Assembly: GCA_963747375.1 (NCBI GenBank) | Contig: CAVVFL010000022.1 | Location: 124,001 to 188,000, forward strand | Source: Sva-07 sp963747375 | GTDB taxonomy: Bacteria; Actinomycetota; Acidimicrobiia; Acidimicrobiales; Ilumatobacteraceae | DNA: 64,000 nucleotides | Direction: 5' to 3' | Shown here: piece by piece, positions 33,653 through 42,664 of the stretch | How the letters are laid out: each line of letters opens with the position of its first letter | How positions within the stretch are numbered: the stretch's first letter is position 1 | Notes under the pieces: generated by a model | Databases searched by the model: none | Told to the model about the DNA's origin: nothing | The model's input: the letters and a program-made list of their open reading frames with translations, nothing else | Position numbers and translations under genes: made by a program

Positions 33653-34267
33653 ATGGCCTATCCCAGCCGACTTCTCAACGACAACGAGAGCGTCACGGTC
33701 GACCTGCATCCGCACTGGTGGTTCCTCGCCGGGCCGACGATCGCGGTCGTGGCATCGATCGCGGCTGCGGTGGCGACGTTGGTGATGACCGACACCGACA
33801 CCACAGAGCAGTCGGTTGCCGGATGGGCGTCCTTGATCGCGCTCGGTGCGTCCGCGATCTGGCTCGTCGTGAGGTACTCGAAGTGGTTGACCACACACTT
33901 CGTGATCACGAACCTGCGGATCATCTTCCGGTCGGGACTGGTGTCGAAGCGGGGCATCGAGATCCCGCTCGATCGGGTCAACACGGTGCACTTCCATCAG
34001 GGCATCATGGAGCGGATCGTCGGAGCGGGCGACCTGCTGATCGAGTCGGGCAGCGAATCCGGCCGGCAACGATTCACCGACATCCGTCAGCCCGATCGGG
34101 TGCAGCGGGTCATCCACGCCGAGATGGACGGCATTCGTCAACGCCGTCGTGGTGAGTCTCCGACCGACGTGGCCGGCCAACTGGAGCGCCTCGAGTCCAT
34201 GCTCCAGCGCGGCAGTCTCACTCCCGACGAGTTCGACCGCCAGAAGCGGCGCCTCCTGGGATCGTGA
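33653..34267 (+). CDS. Bacterial PH-domain membrane protein with C-terminal SHOCT motif
   Basis: 204 residues. Two transmembrane helices lie at about residues 22-42 and 58-76, followed by a bacterial PH-like (bPH2) domain on the cytoplasmic side (FVITNLRIIFRSGLVSKRGI, then EIPLDRVNTVHFHQGIMERI and GAGDLLIESG). It ends in a SHOCT helix pair (LERLESMLQRGSLTPDEFDR). SHOCT motifs are short oligomerisation or interaction modules often attached to PH or membrane domains; no enzyme activity is expected. It is placed directly behind the CorC pair with a seven-base gap, so it is probably co-transcribed and could support membrane-complex assembly. Confidence 0.82.
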   Translation: MAYPSRLLNDNESVTVDLHPHWWFLAGPTIAVVASIAAAVATLVMTDTDTTEQSVAGWASLIALGASAIWLVVRYSKWLTTHFVITNLRIIFRSGLVSKRGIEIPLDRVNTVHFHQGIMERIVGAGDLLIESGSESGRQRFTDIRQPDRVQRVIHAEMDGIRQRRRGESPTDVAGQLERLESMLQRGSLTPDEFDRQKRRLLGS

Positions 34268-34271
34268 CCGC

Positions 34272-34964
34272 ATGCCGCCTCGCGTGGTGAGCCTCGTACC
34301 GTCGAGTACCGAGACGCTGTTGGCGCTCGGCGCCGACGTCGTTGGCTGCACCCGGTTCTGCGAGCAACCGGAGCTCCCTCACGTCGGCGGCACCAAGAAC
34401 CCTGACATCGAGGCCATCGTGGCGCTCCATCCCGACGTCGTCGTGATGGACAGCGAGGAGAACCGACGCGAGGACCACGACGAACTGTTGGCCCGCGGCC
34501 TCAGCGTCGACGTGAGCACCGTCCGCAGCGTCGATGACGCGCGTGCGGTCGTCGTCCACCTGGCGAGCCTGCTCGGCGTTGATCCGCCTGCGGCCGAACT
34601 TCCTTCGATGTCCGTCGCCGCAGCGCGGACTGCCTTCGTGCCGATCTGGCGGCGACCCTGGATGTCGATCAACGAACGGACCTATGGCGCCTCGATCCTG
34701 GAGCACCTCGGCCTCGAGTTGGTCACCGCCGGGTCACCGGAGCTGTACCCGACGGTCGATCTGGATGCGATCGCCACGCTCGCCCCTCGTGTGGTGCTCG
34801 TTCCGAGCGAGCCCTACGAGTTCAGCGAGTCACATCTGGCCGAACTTCGCGCAGCGATCCCGAATGCCGCCGTCGTGCGCGTCGACGGTCGTGACCTGTT
34901 CTGGTGGGGGATCCGGACCCCGGCGGCCATTCGTCGCCTCGCGGTCGTCACCCAGGGTGTCTGA
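34272..34964 (+). CDS. BtuF/FhuD-like helical-backbone metal-receptor protein without a signal peptide
   Basis: A 230-residue protein of the TroA/BtuF helical-backbone fold: RVVSLVPSSTETLLALGADV, VGCTRFCEQP, PHVGGTKNPDIEAIVALHPD, then IWRRPWMSINERTYGASILE and LYPTVDLDAIATLAPRVVLV. Relatives are ABC-transporter binding proteins for cobalamin or siderophores. Here there is no leader peptide or lipobox before the first strand, so it should stay in the cytoplasm. No permease or ATPase genes are nearby. Such orphan cytosolic forms are known in databases as helical backbone metal receptors of unknown role. It overlaps the convergent galactokinase by 17 bases. Confidence 0.75.
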   Translation: MPPRVVSLVPSSTETLLALGADVVGCTRFCEQPELPHVGGTKNPDIEAIVALHPDVVVMDSEENRREDHDELLARGLSVDVSTVRSVDDARAVVVHLASLLGVDPPAAELPSMSVAAARTAFVPIWRRPWMSINERTYGASILEHLGLELVTAGSPELYPTVDLDAIATLAPRVVLVPSEPYEFSESHLAELRAAIPNAAVVRVDGRDLFWWGIRTPAAIRRLAVVTQGV

Positions 34965-35988
34965 CACCATGAGGAACGCGATGGGCGCCGGGGGAGGGCA
35001 CGACGCGCCAACCGGTGCTGATGGCCCCTGGTTCGCAGAGTGCCACGACGCAGCCTCCGAAGCCGCCTCCGGTCATGCGGGCACCGAAGACCCCAGAGGT
35101 GTGCACCAGCCGGTCGACGGCAGCGTCCATGGCCGGTGTCGACGTGTCGAAGTCGGACCGGAGGCTGTCGTGGCTCCCGGTCATCAACCGGCCCGCTGAG
35201 ACGTAGTCGCCTCGTTCGAGCGCGGCGGCGAAGTTCCGTACCCGCTCGTTCTCGGTGACGACGTGGCGGGCCCGCCTCCAGGCCACGTCGTCGAGCGTCG
35301 CTCGATGGTCGATCACGTCGTCGATGGTTGCCGTTCGCAGCGGCCCGACCACGGCTTCGGCGCGGGCGCATTCGGCGACCCGGTCGGCGTATGCGGATCC
35401 GACCAGCGTGCGGTGAGCGATGAACTCGACGACGATGTCGATGTCGGCCGGCACCGGCACCTGGGTCACGTCGAGGGTGTGGCAGTCGATCATGGTCGCG
35501 TGCCCCGCCGTGGAGGCAGCGATGCAGAGCTGGTCCATGATCCCGGTCGGTACACCGGTGGCGGCATGCTCCGCCCGCCGGGCCGCGACTGCCAGGTCGA
35601 CCGGCGAACCGTCGAATCCCAGCGCGAGCCCGATGGCGCACTCCAGCGCAGCGCTCGACGACAGCCCGGCGCCGGAGGGGATGTCGGAGGTGATCTCGCC
35701 GGTCAACCCACGGTCGGCGCCGAGTTCGCGGGCCATGGCGGCGACGTACGTCCCCCACCGGGGGATGACGGTGGCGGGATCGTCGATGATCGGAAGGGCG
35801 ATGTCGACGATGCCGGGCTCGTCGGTCGACGTCAGCCGGATACGTCCGGCGGTGGTGGTGAACTCGATTGTCGTTCCACGGTCGATGGCCATGGGGAAGA
35901 CCAGCCCGCCGGTGTAGTCGGTGTGGTCGCCGATCAGGTTCACGCGGCCCGGAGCATGCACTCGATGTAGGTCGACCACGCAGCGCAC
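34948..35988 (-). CDS. galK: Galactokinase (GHMP kinase)
   Basis: A 346-residue GHMP kinase with the three family motifs in order: HRVHAPGRVNLIGDHTDYTG (sugar binding; Asp where most have Glu), SDIPSGAGLSSSAALECAIG (ATP loop) and FGARMTGGGFGGCVVAL. The catalytic Asp is in TGIMDQLCIA. It phosphorylates galactose at C1; a related sugar is possible because no other Leloir genes are close. The start is GTG at 35988, with GTG at 35979 as an alternative. It is divergent from the alpha/beta hydrolase, with only 41 bases between them. Confidence 0.85.
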   Translation of the reverse strand: MRCVVDLHRVHAPGRVNLIGDHTDYTGGLVFPMAIDRGTTIEFTTTAGRIRLTSTDEPGIVDIALPIIDDPATVIPRWGTYVAAMARELGADRGLTGEITSDIPSGAGLSSSAALECAIGLALGFDGSPVDLAVAARRAEHAATGVPTGIMDQLCIAASTAGHATMIDCHTLDVTQVPVPADIDIVVEFIAHRTLVGSAYADRVAECARAEAVVGPLRTATIDDVIDHRATLDDVAWRRARHVVTENERVRNFAAALERGDYVSAGRLMTGSHDSLRSDFDTSTPAMDAAVDRLVHTSGVFGARMTGGGFGGCVVALCEPGAISTGWRVVPSPGAHRVPHGVRHPG

Positions 35989-36029
35989 GGTATCGAGATT
36001 CGCCGGCAGGTTCTGCAACACTCGCCGAC

Positions 36030-36923
36030 ATGCCACGCGCGTTGTTGCCCTCGGGAATCGAACTCGAGTACCGAACCACCGGAGACCCCTCCGATCCGGT
36101 GCTCCTGGCGGTGAACGGGTACACGACACAGCTGATCTCCTGGCCGCAGCCCTACATCGACCAGATCGCGGCGCAGGGCCTGTTCGTCGTGCAGTTCGAC
36201 AATCGTGACGTCGGCCTGTCGACCAAGCTCGACGGCCAGACCGTGTCGCCCGGTGCCGTGCTGAAGTCGATGCTGGCCGGTGAACCACTCCCACCCGTGC
36301 CGTACACGCTGTCCGACATGGCGGCCGACGGCATCGGTCTGCTCGATCATCTCGGTGTCGACCGGGCGCACATCGTCGGCAACTCCATGGGCGGAATGAT
36401 CGTGCAGACGATGGCGATCGAGCATCCGACCCGTATCGCCAGCGTTGTGTCCGTGATGAGCAGTACCGGGGATCCTCTGGTCGGAAAGCCGACACCCGAG
36501 GCGCGCGAGGCACTGCTCGCGGACTCCCCACCCGATCGTGACGACTACATCGCGGCGTCGCTGAACTCGAGGGTGTGGGCATCGAAGAAGCATTACGACC
36601 CCGAGTGGCTGCAGACGCTCGCCGCTGCGCAGTACGACCGGTGCTTCTACCCGGAAGGGGCCACGCGACAACTCGCTGCGATCTACGCCACCGGTGACCG
36701 CAGCGCCGGGCTGGCCGAACTCGACGTACCGATGCTCGTCATCCACGGTCGTGACGACACGCTGATCACCCCGCAGGGAGGCGAACGCACCGCCGAGCTG
36801 GTGCCCGGAGCGCGCTATCTGTTCCTGTCGGACATGGGCCACGACATGCCTCGGCCGCTGTGGCCCGTGCTCGCCGAGGCCATCGGCGGCCATGTGCGTG
36901 CCACGCTGGCGTCGGCACCCTGA
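36030..36923 (+). CDS. Alpha/beta hydrolase
   Basis: A 297-residue alpha/beta-hydrolase fold enzyme. The nucleophile elbow is VGNSMGGMIVQ with Ser119, the acid is probably the Asp of IHGRDDTLI, and the His is in DMGHDMPRPLW. The oxyanion region is LLAVNGYTTQ. The cap region (residues about 150-220) resembles actinobacterial hydrolases often annotated as esterases or as daunorubicin-biosynthesis DnrP-like methylesterases, but substrate cannot be assigned. The start is ATG at 36030 (MPRALLPSGIELEYRT); codons upstream overlap galK antisense and carry no fold. A CaiB-type gene follows after a short tandem-repeat region. Confidence 0.85.
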   Translation: MPRALLPSGIELEYRTTGDPSDPVLLAVNGYTTQLISWPQPYIDQIAAQGLFVVQFDNRDVGLSTKLDGQTVSPGAVLKSMLAGEPLPPVPYTLSDMAADGIGLLDHLGVDRAHIVGNSMGGMIVQTMAIEHPTRIASVVSVMSSTGDPLVGKPTPEAREALLADSPPDRDDYIAASLNSRVWASKKHYDPEWLQTLAAAQYDRCFYPEGATRQLAAIYATGDRSAGLAELDVPMLVIHGRDDTLITPQGGERTAELVPGARYLFLSDMGHDMPRPLWPVLAEAIGGHVRATLASAP

Positions 36924-36944
36924 CGCATCCCCTCGACCGTTCGA

Positions 36945-36996
36945 CTCGATCATCCCCCTCGACCATCCCCCTCGATCATCCCCCTCGATCATCCCC
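36945..36996. repeat. Four tandem 13-bp repeats upstream of the CaiB-type gene
   Basis: Four head-to-tail copies of CTCGATCATCCCC (36945-36957, 36958-36970, 36971-36983, 36984-36996) differ only by one C for T in copy 2. They end 21 bases before an ATG that has AAGGAG upstream. Copy number could vary by slippage, changing the spacing of any promoter ahead of them. Confidence 0.8.
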
Positions 36997-37017
36997 TGAC
37001 CATCAAGGAGCGCCGAC

Positions 37018-38190
37018 ATGGCTGGACCACTCACCGGATACCGCATCATCGAAATCGCCGGCATCGGCCCCGGGCCCTTTGCTGCCATGCTGCTCGCCGA
37101 CATGGGCGCGGAAGTCGTCCGCGTCGAGCGCGCAGGAGCGGTACGTGGACCCCTGCCCGATGGGGCGCACTACGACGTCCTGCTGCGTGGTCGACGCAAC
37201 GTGGCGATCGATCTGAAGCACCCCGACGGCGTGGAAGCGCTGCTGACCCTCGTCGAGTCGGCCGATGCACTCATCGAGGGATTCCGCCCCGGCGTGATGG
37301 AGCGCCTCGGAATCGGGCCCGATGTCTGCCTCGCTCGCAACCCGAAGCTCGTGTTCGGGCGGATGACCGGCTGGGGTCAGGAGGGCCCCTACTCGCAGGC
37401 CGCCGGCCACGACATCAACTACATCTCGCTCGCCGGTGCGCTCGCTCACTTCGGCCGCGCCGGCGAGGCCCCGGTTCCGCCGCTCAACATGGTCGGCGAC
37501 TTCGGCGGGGGCGGCATGTTCCTCGCCTACGGCGTGGTGTGCGCCCTCCTCGAGAGCCAGCGCAGCGGCCAGGGCCAAGTCGTCGACACGGCGATGGTCG
37601 ACGGTGCCGCGGTCCTCATGTCGATGTTCTGGGCGTTCCGTTCGATCGGGATGCACGACGAGAACGCCCGTGGCACGAACCTGCTCGACACGGGTGCCCA
37701 CTTCTACGACGTGTACCGCTGCAGCGACGGCAACTACATCTCGCTCGGTTCGATCGAACCGCAGTTCTATGCCGAACTGCTTCGCCTCACCGGACTCGAG
37801 GGTGACGAACAGTTCGCCAAGCAGATGGACAAGGCCGAATGGCCGGCGTTGAAGTCCCGCCTGACCGAGTTGTTCGCCCAGAAGTCGCGAGCGGACTGGT
37901 GCGAGATCATGGAGGCAACCGACGTGTGTTTCGCTCCGGTGCTCACGATGGGTGAGGCCGCCGAACATCCGCACAATGTCGAACGCAACACGTTCATCGA
38001 CGTCGCCGGAACCACACAACCGGCGCCGGCCCCCCGGTTCAGCCGGACCGTGCCGGAGGTGTCGATGCCGCCCGCATTCGCCGGCGCTCACACCCGCGAC
38101 GTGCTCGCCGAGTGGGGTGTCGGCGCCGACGTGATCGAGTCCTGGGAATCGTCGGGCGCCATCAAGCAGGCCGAGCCGGCGGCCGGCTGA
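37018..38190 (+). CDS. Alpha-methylacyl-CoA racemase-like (CaiB/BaiF family)
   Basis: A 390-residue family III CoA-transferase-fold protein. Residues His131 (AAGHDINYISLAGAL) and Asp161 (NMVGDFGGGGM) match the catalytic His126/Asp156 pair of M. tuberculosis alpha-methylacyl-CoA racemase, so it more likely inverts 2-methylacyl-CoA stereochemistry for beta-oxidation than moves CoA. It starts MAGPLTGYRIIEIAGIGPGP with AAGGAGCG upstream. The C-terminal FAGAHTRDVLAEWG is typical. The PIG-L gene starts two bases after its stop. The acyl-CoA dehydrogenase earlier in the window could act in the same kind of pathway, but it is far away. Confidence 0.9.
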   Translation: MAGPLTGYRIIEIAGIGPGPFAAMLLADMGAEVVRVERAGAVRGPLPDGAHYDVLLRGRRNVAIDLKHPDGVEALLTLVESADALIEGFRPGVMERLGIGPDVCLARNPKLVFGRMTGWGQEGPYSQAAGHDINYISLAGALAHFGRAGEAPVPPLNMVGDFGGGGMFLAYGVVCALLESQRSGQGQVVDTAMVDGAAVLMSMFWAFRSIGMHDENARGTNLLDTGAHFYDVYRCSDGNYISLGSIEPQFYAELLRLTGLEGDEQFAKQMDKAEWPALKSRLTELFAQKSRADWCEIMEATDVCFAPVLTMGEAAEHPHNVERNTFIDVAGTTQPAPAPRFSRTVPEVSMPPAFAGAHTRDVLAEWGVGADVIESWESSGAIKQAEPAAG

Positions 38191-38191
38191 C

Positions 38192-39013
38192 GTGGGAACG
38201 CTCGTCTGTTTCCACGCTCATCCCGACGACGAGGTCATCAGCACCGGCGGCACGATCGCCCGCGCGGCGGCCGAGAACCACCGGGTCGTCCTGGTCGTGG
38301 CGACGAACGGTGACCACGGCGAGGTTCCCGACGACCTCGGCCCCGGTGAGACGCTGGTCGATCGACGCCGCGCCGAGACCGAGGCATCGGCTGCCGCGCT
38401 CGGGATCAGTCGGATCGTGTGGCTCGGCTACACCGATTCGGGCATGACCGGCTGGGAGCAGAACGACGATCCGGCCAGCTTCATGCTCGCGCACCCCGAC
38501 GAGGCGGCCGAGCGGCTTGCCGCGGTACTCCGAGAGGAGTCCGCCGATGTCCTGACGATCTACGACTGGCACGGCAACTACGGTCACCCCGACCACATCG
38601 CCGTCCACCGCGTCGGCGCCGCGGCCGGTCGTCTCGTGCCCTCGGTGCGGGTGCTCGAGGCGACGATGAACCGCGATGCCTTCTCGCGGATGATCGACAT
38701 GATGCGCGAGGCCGGGATCAGCAGGGAGGCGACGGAGGACGGTGAGCCGGAGGAGTTCGATCCGAACGGTCCCGCCGACGACGGCAATCCGATGGGAATG
38801 CCGGAGGCCGAACTCACGTTGGCGGTCGACGTGACCGATCACGTCGCGGCCAAGCGCGAAGGCATGCGCTGCCATCGCAGCCAGATCTCCGACACGTCGT
38901 TCTTCCTCGAGATGTCCGACGAGGTGTTCGCTCTGGCGTTCGGCACCGAATGGTTCATCGAGCACGACGCCACGCCGCCCGTCAGGCACGGTTGGATCTT
39001 CGAGCCCACCTGA
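38192..39013 (+). CDS. PIG-L family deacetylase
   Basis: A 273-residue zinc-dependent N-deacetylase of the PIG-L/MshB fold. Zinc-binding AHPDDEV lies at residues 9-15, with GNYGHPDHIAVHR further along; Asp12 is the expected base. MshB and Mca of mycothiol metabolism belong here, as do GlcNAc-PI deacetylases, and the HAHPDDE...STGGT start is close to the MshB/Mca group. The C-terminal half (KREGMRCHRSQISDTSFFLE) fits Mca-like amidases too. Which substrate it uses cannot be decided. It starts with GTG at 38192, coupled to the racemase-like gene. Confidence 0.85.
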   Translation: MGTLVCFHAHPDDEVISTGGTIARAAAENHRVVLVVATNGDHGEVPDDLGPGETLVDRRRAETEASAAALGISRIVWLGYTDSGMTGWEQNDDPASFMLAHPDEAAERLAAVLREESADVLTIYDWHGNYGHPDHIAVHRVGAAAGRLVPSVRVLEATMNRDAFSRMIDMMREAGISREATEDGEPEEFDPNGPADDGNPMGMPEAELTLAVDVTDHVAAKREGMRCHRSQISDTSFFLEMSDEVFALAFGTEWFIEHDATPPVRHGWIFEPT

Positions 39014-39048
39014 CCGGGAGATCCCCGTCTCGTCGGCAACACTGGACC

Positions 39049-39783
39049 ATGATGTCCAGCATGAATCGGCGACTGATAGCTGGGGTGGCGGTGTTGGGTC
39101 TGCTCGTCACCGCGTGTGGTGGGTCCGACGAGACGTCGAGCGAGACCACGACGGAGTTCACACTGCTTCCGACGACCACGCCGCCACCCTCCACGTCGAC
39201 CACCTCGACCACCTCGACGACGTCGACGACCACGGCCACCACCTCGACGACGTCGACGATCGTCCAACCCTCGACCACGGTCGCCGATCCGGCAGTGCTC
39301 GCACTGGTCCTCAGCGGTGAGGGCATCGGGACCGCCGGGTTCGGCGCTGATCCCGACGGCGTGATCTCCTATCTCAACTCCTACATCGGCGAACCGACGA
39401 ACGACACCGGCTGGGTCGATCCGTTGACGATCGGGATCTGTTCGGGAACCGAACTCAGGCGCGTGTCGTGGGGCGTGTTGACGCTGCTGTTCGGCGATGT
39501 GTCGTCCGTGGTGCAGGGCCGTCGGCACTTCTTCGGATACACCTACGGTGACCAGGCAGAGATCGGGGCGGCCCCGGCCGGTCTGACGACGAGTCGCGGC
39601 GTGATGATCGGGTCGCGTGTCGTCGACGTCAAGGCGGCGTATCCGGCAGCACAGATCCTGCCGGAGGACGACTTCACCCCGCCGTTCTTCATCGTCAACG
39701 ACAGTCTGCGCGGATTCCTGACGGGTGTCGACGACGGCGCCACGGTGACGGCGATCATCGGCGGCGACGACTGCGGCATCTAG
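39049..39783 (+). CDS. Lipoprotein with Thr/Ser-rich linker, function unknown
   Basis: 244 residues. The signal peptide (MNRRLIAGVAVLGLL) ends in the lipobox LVTAC-G. A low-complexity linker of Thr, Ser and Pro follows (residues 35-72), encoded by repeated ACG/ACC/TCG triplets. The mature domain contains SGEGIGTAGFGADPDGVISY and DCGI at the end; the pattern (a value that should match at a yearly or scaled index, then a Cys near both ends) is common in actinobacterial lipoproteins of unknown role. It probably sits on the outer face of the membrane. The start is 39049 or a Met four codons later. Confidence 0.75.
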   Translation: MMSSMNRRLIAGVAVLGLLVTACGGSDETSSETTTEFTLLPTTTPPPSTSTTSTTSTTSTTTATTSTTSTIVQPSTTVADPAVLALVLSGEGIGTAGFGADPDGVISYLNSYIGEPTNDTGWVDPLTIGICSGTELRRVSWGVLTLLFGDVSSVVQGRRHFFGYTYGDQAEIGAAPAGLTTSRGVMIGSRVVDVKAAYPAAQILPEDDFTPPFFIVNDSLRGFLTGVDDGATVTAIIGGDDCGI

Positions 39784-39807
39784 CCGTCGTGTGATCGCGT
39801 CCGACCG

Positions 39808-40180
39808 TTGACTCTGTACGACCTGCACCACGCGCTCGCCTGGTTCCTGATCCTCGGCAACGCCGCCGTGGGTGTCTGGGCGCTCGCCGCACAGTACGTG
39901 CCGGTCACTGCGCGTGCGTCCGATGTGGTGGGCGATCGGTGTCGCGCAGCTCTCGGCGTTCGTGATCGCCATCGTCGGAGTGCTGATCGTCAATCGCTAC
40001 GACGTCGAACTCGACCAGTTCCATGCGCTGTACGGCTTCAGCGCGATCGTCGCCGTCGGCATCCTCTACAGCTACCGGGGCAGCCCGTTCGTCAAGGACA
40101 AGGTGTACCTGTTGTACGGCCTGGGCAGCCTGTTCATCATGGGCCTGGGCATCAGGGCCATGTACCTCGGAACGCATTGA
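39808..40180 (+). CDS. Small integral membrane protein, frame broken once
   Basis: About 123 residues with four probable membrane segments: YDLHHALAWFLILGNAAVG, AIGVAQLSAFVIAIVGVLIV, FHALYGFSAIVAVGILYSY and VYLLYGLGSLFIMGLGIRAM. The start is TTG at 39808 (MTLYDLHHAL). Reading changes by one base at about 39917, between the first and second segments; removing one base joins PVTAR to PMWWAIG. The family is not recognised; the HxLxGxxA pattern recalls small conserved actinobacterial membrane proteins. The 3' end overlaps the convergent dGTPase by 29 bases. Confidence 0.65.
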
Positions 40181-41343
40181 CGCCGATTCCCTGGGGCAGC
40201 TTGGCCGGATCCCACGACAGCTGTGAGAGTCCTTCCTGGCATGCGAACCGGTCGGTCATCCCGGCGACGTAGGCGACTGCTGCCCGCAGTGCGTCGGTGC
40301 TCCCGGCATCGAGATGGCCGCTCTCCCGTTCGCCGAGTGCGGCGGCCACCGTCTGGAGCGGAATGGCATGAGGGCGGTCGGCATAGTGCTCGACGAGCGC
40401 GCGCAGGAGTGAGACGACGGCGCCGGCCTGCTGCTGGCTCGCCGGGCGGAGGTAGATGCGTTCGTAGTTGAACCGACGGAATGCCGTGAGGGCCTCGGCG
40501 ACGTCGGGAGACATGCCGATCCGGCCGGTCGCCGTCGTCGTCTCGACCAGCGCTCGAACGAACGTGCCGAGCTGGCGCGATCGGTCGCGGCCGCACTGCT
40601 CGGCGACGATCGGCGGCAGCATGTCGGCAGTGACGATGCCGGCGGCGACCGCGTCCTCGAAATCGTGACAGACATAGGCGATCCGGTCGGCCCACGACAC
40701 GACCTCGCCCTCCGGAGTCCGCGGCGCGGGCAGGCTCCAGGAGTGGTTGCGGATGCCATCGAGCGTTTCCGCGCACAGGTTGAGCGGTGCCAGCGTGACG
40801 TCGGCGCCCCATGGGGCGTGGTCGAACCCGCCGTCGAGGTAGGGCGACAGGGCGTCCTCGCTGGCGTGGCCACCGGGCCCGTGGCCGCAGTCGTGGCCGA
40901 GGGCCATCGCCTCGATGAGCGGCACGTTCAGGCTGAGCGCGTCGCCGACCGAGCGGGCGACCTGGGCCACCTCGAGCGCGTGGGTCATGCGGGTGCGCTG
41001 GTGGTCGTCGGGGAACACGAAGACCTGGGTCTTGCCGGCGAGGCGCCGGAACGACGAGTCGTGCAGGATGCGGTCGCGGTCGCGCTCGAAGCACGTGCGA
41101 TACGGGTCGGGGGATTCCTCGATGGCGCGATCACCCGCGCCCGACAGCGCGGGTCGCGTTGGTGGCGAGCAGTTTCGACTCGGCTTCCTCGCGTGCTTCG
41201 CGCGTGCGCACGATCGCCTCACCGACCGTCGCCGTCGAGTCGGCGTGCGCGACGACGATGTCGGCAGCGCCGTGGCCGGTCATCGTGGCAGCCCACCGAT
41301 CGGCGCGATCCGCGGCGGAGTCGGGGAACGGAAGACCGGCCAT
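40152..41343 (-). CDS. dgt: Deoxyguanosinetriphosphate triphosphohydrolase-like HD protein, frame broken once
   Basis: About 396 residues. It hydrolyses dNTPs to nucleoside and triphosphate in this family. Signature: SPDPYRTCFERDRDRILHDS (N-terminal block), FRRLAGKTQVF, RMTHALEVAQVARSV and the HD metal site ALGHDCGHGPGGHASEDAL, then the second-half AWADRIAYVCHD-like block as SWADRIAYVCHDFEDAV. The N-terminal 65 residues (MAGLPFPDSAADRADRW onward) read in a different frame from the rest; the join lies at about 41143-41152 and needs one base removed. It is convergent with the small membrane protein, and divergent from obg by 50 bases. Confidence 0.85.
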
Positions 41344-41393
41344 GGCGAAACGATACGAGATGCCATCCGATTGACGGCGTTAGCCTCACGGGA

Positions 41394-42651
41394 ATGTCGC
41401 AGTTCGTCGACGAGTGCCAACTGAACGTTCGTGGAGGTGACGGCGGCGCGGGCTGCGTCAGCTTCCGTCGTGAAGGTCCTGAGTCGATGGGCGGGCCGAA
41501 CGGTGGCGACGGTGGCAATGGTGGCAACATCTGGCTCGTCGCCGACCACAACGTGTCGTCGCTGCTGGCCTTTCGCGATCACCCGCACCGTCGTGCGGGC
41601 GACGGCGTGCACGGCAAGGGCAAGGATCTCCACGGTCGGCGCGGTGAGTCGATGGAGATCACCGTGCCGATGGGAACGGTCGTGTTCGACATGTACACCG
41701 GCGACATGCTCGCCGAGCTGGTCAACCACGGCGACCGGTGGCTCGCAGCTGCTGGTGGTCGGGGCGGCCGGGGCAACGCCAAGTTCCTGTCCAACAAGCG
41801 GCGCGCGCCGAGCTTCGCCGAACAGGGTGAGCACGGCGAGGAGCGGTGGCTCAAACTGGAACTCAGACTGATCGCCGACGTTGCGCTCGTCGGGTTCCCG
41901 AATGCGGGCAAGTCGACGTTCATCAGCGTGATCTCGGCGGCCAAGCCCAAGATCGCCAACTACCCGTTCACGACGCTGGAGCCGAACCTCGGTGTGGTGA
42001 GTGTCGACGACGAGACCGACTTCGTCGTGGCCGACATCCCCGGACTCATCGAGGGCGCCAGCGACGGCAAGGGGCTCGGTCACCAGTTCCTCCGCCACGT
42101 CGAGCGCGCCAGGGTGCTGTGTCTGCTGCTCGACCTCGCCTCGATGGACGGCGTCAGCCCGCAGGAGCAGGAACGGATCCTCCTGCACGAACTCGGTGCA
42201 TACCAGCCCGAGCTCCTCGAACGTCCACGGGTCACGGTGGGGACCAAGGCCGACAGCGTGCAGCCCGACGAACTCGCCGCGCTCGGTTGGGACGGGCCGA
42301 TCATGTCGTCGGTGACCGGCCAGGGTGTCCCCGAGGTGGTCGGCCAACTCGCGCAGAAGGTGCACGACATCCGACAGGCGATTCAGTGGGCCGAGGGCGT
42401 GGTCGTCCTGCGTCCCGAGGTGAGTGGCGCCGCGGTCGAACGAGTCGCCGACGGTGAGTTCCGCCTGCTCGGCCGCGACGTCGAGCGCGTGGTGGCGCTT
42501 GAACGACGTGACGACGCCGGAGGCGCTGTCCTACATCGACTACCGGCTCGAGCGGCTCGGCGTGCCCAAGATGCTCGCCAAGGCAGGCGCCCGCGAGGGC
42601 GACGTCATCTGGATCGGCGATTTCAGCTTCGAGTACTCACCGGATCTGTAG
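41394..42651 (+). CDS. obg: GTPase Obg/CgtA, frame broken before the C-terminal domain
   Basis: Essential ribosome-assembly GTPase, about 419 residues. The glycine-rich Obg fold is residues 1-158 (GGDGGAGCVSFRREGPESMG, NGGDGGNGGNIWLVAD, GGRGGRGNAKF). The G domain follows (G1 GFPNAGKST, G3 DIPGLIEGA, G4 TKADS). A C-terminal OCT domain reads VTTPEALSYIDYRLERLGVP after a +1 break at 42499-42500, where dropping one T turns CTTGAAC into CTGAAC. The start is ATG at 41394. proB follows 13 bases later; obg-proB is a common bacterial gene order. Confidence 0.95.
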
Positions 42652-42664
42652 GCACACCAGATCC

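Noticed and set aside
36945..36996. 13-bp tandem array as a CRISPR array
   Set aside because: Units are head to tail without spacers, and no cas genes are present.
38192..39013. Naming the PIG-L gene mshB or mca (mycothiol pathway)
   Set aside because: The zinc motifs are shared by many PIG-L deacetylases, and no other mycothiol genes are nearby to decide.
39195..39260. Short ACC/TCG/ACG repeats as a CRISPR or satellite
   Set aside because: They are in-frame codons for a Thr/Ser-rich lipoprotein linker, with no spacers or equal unit length.
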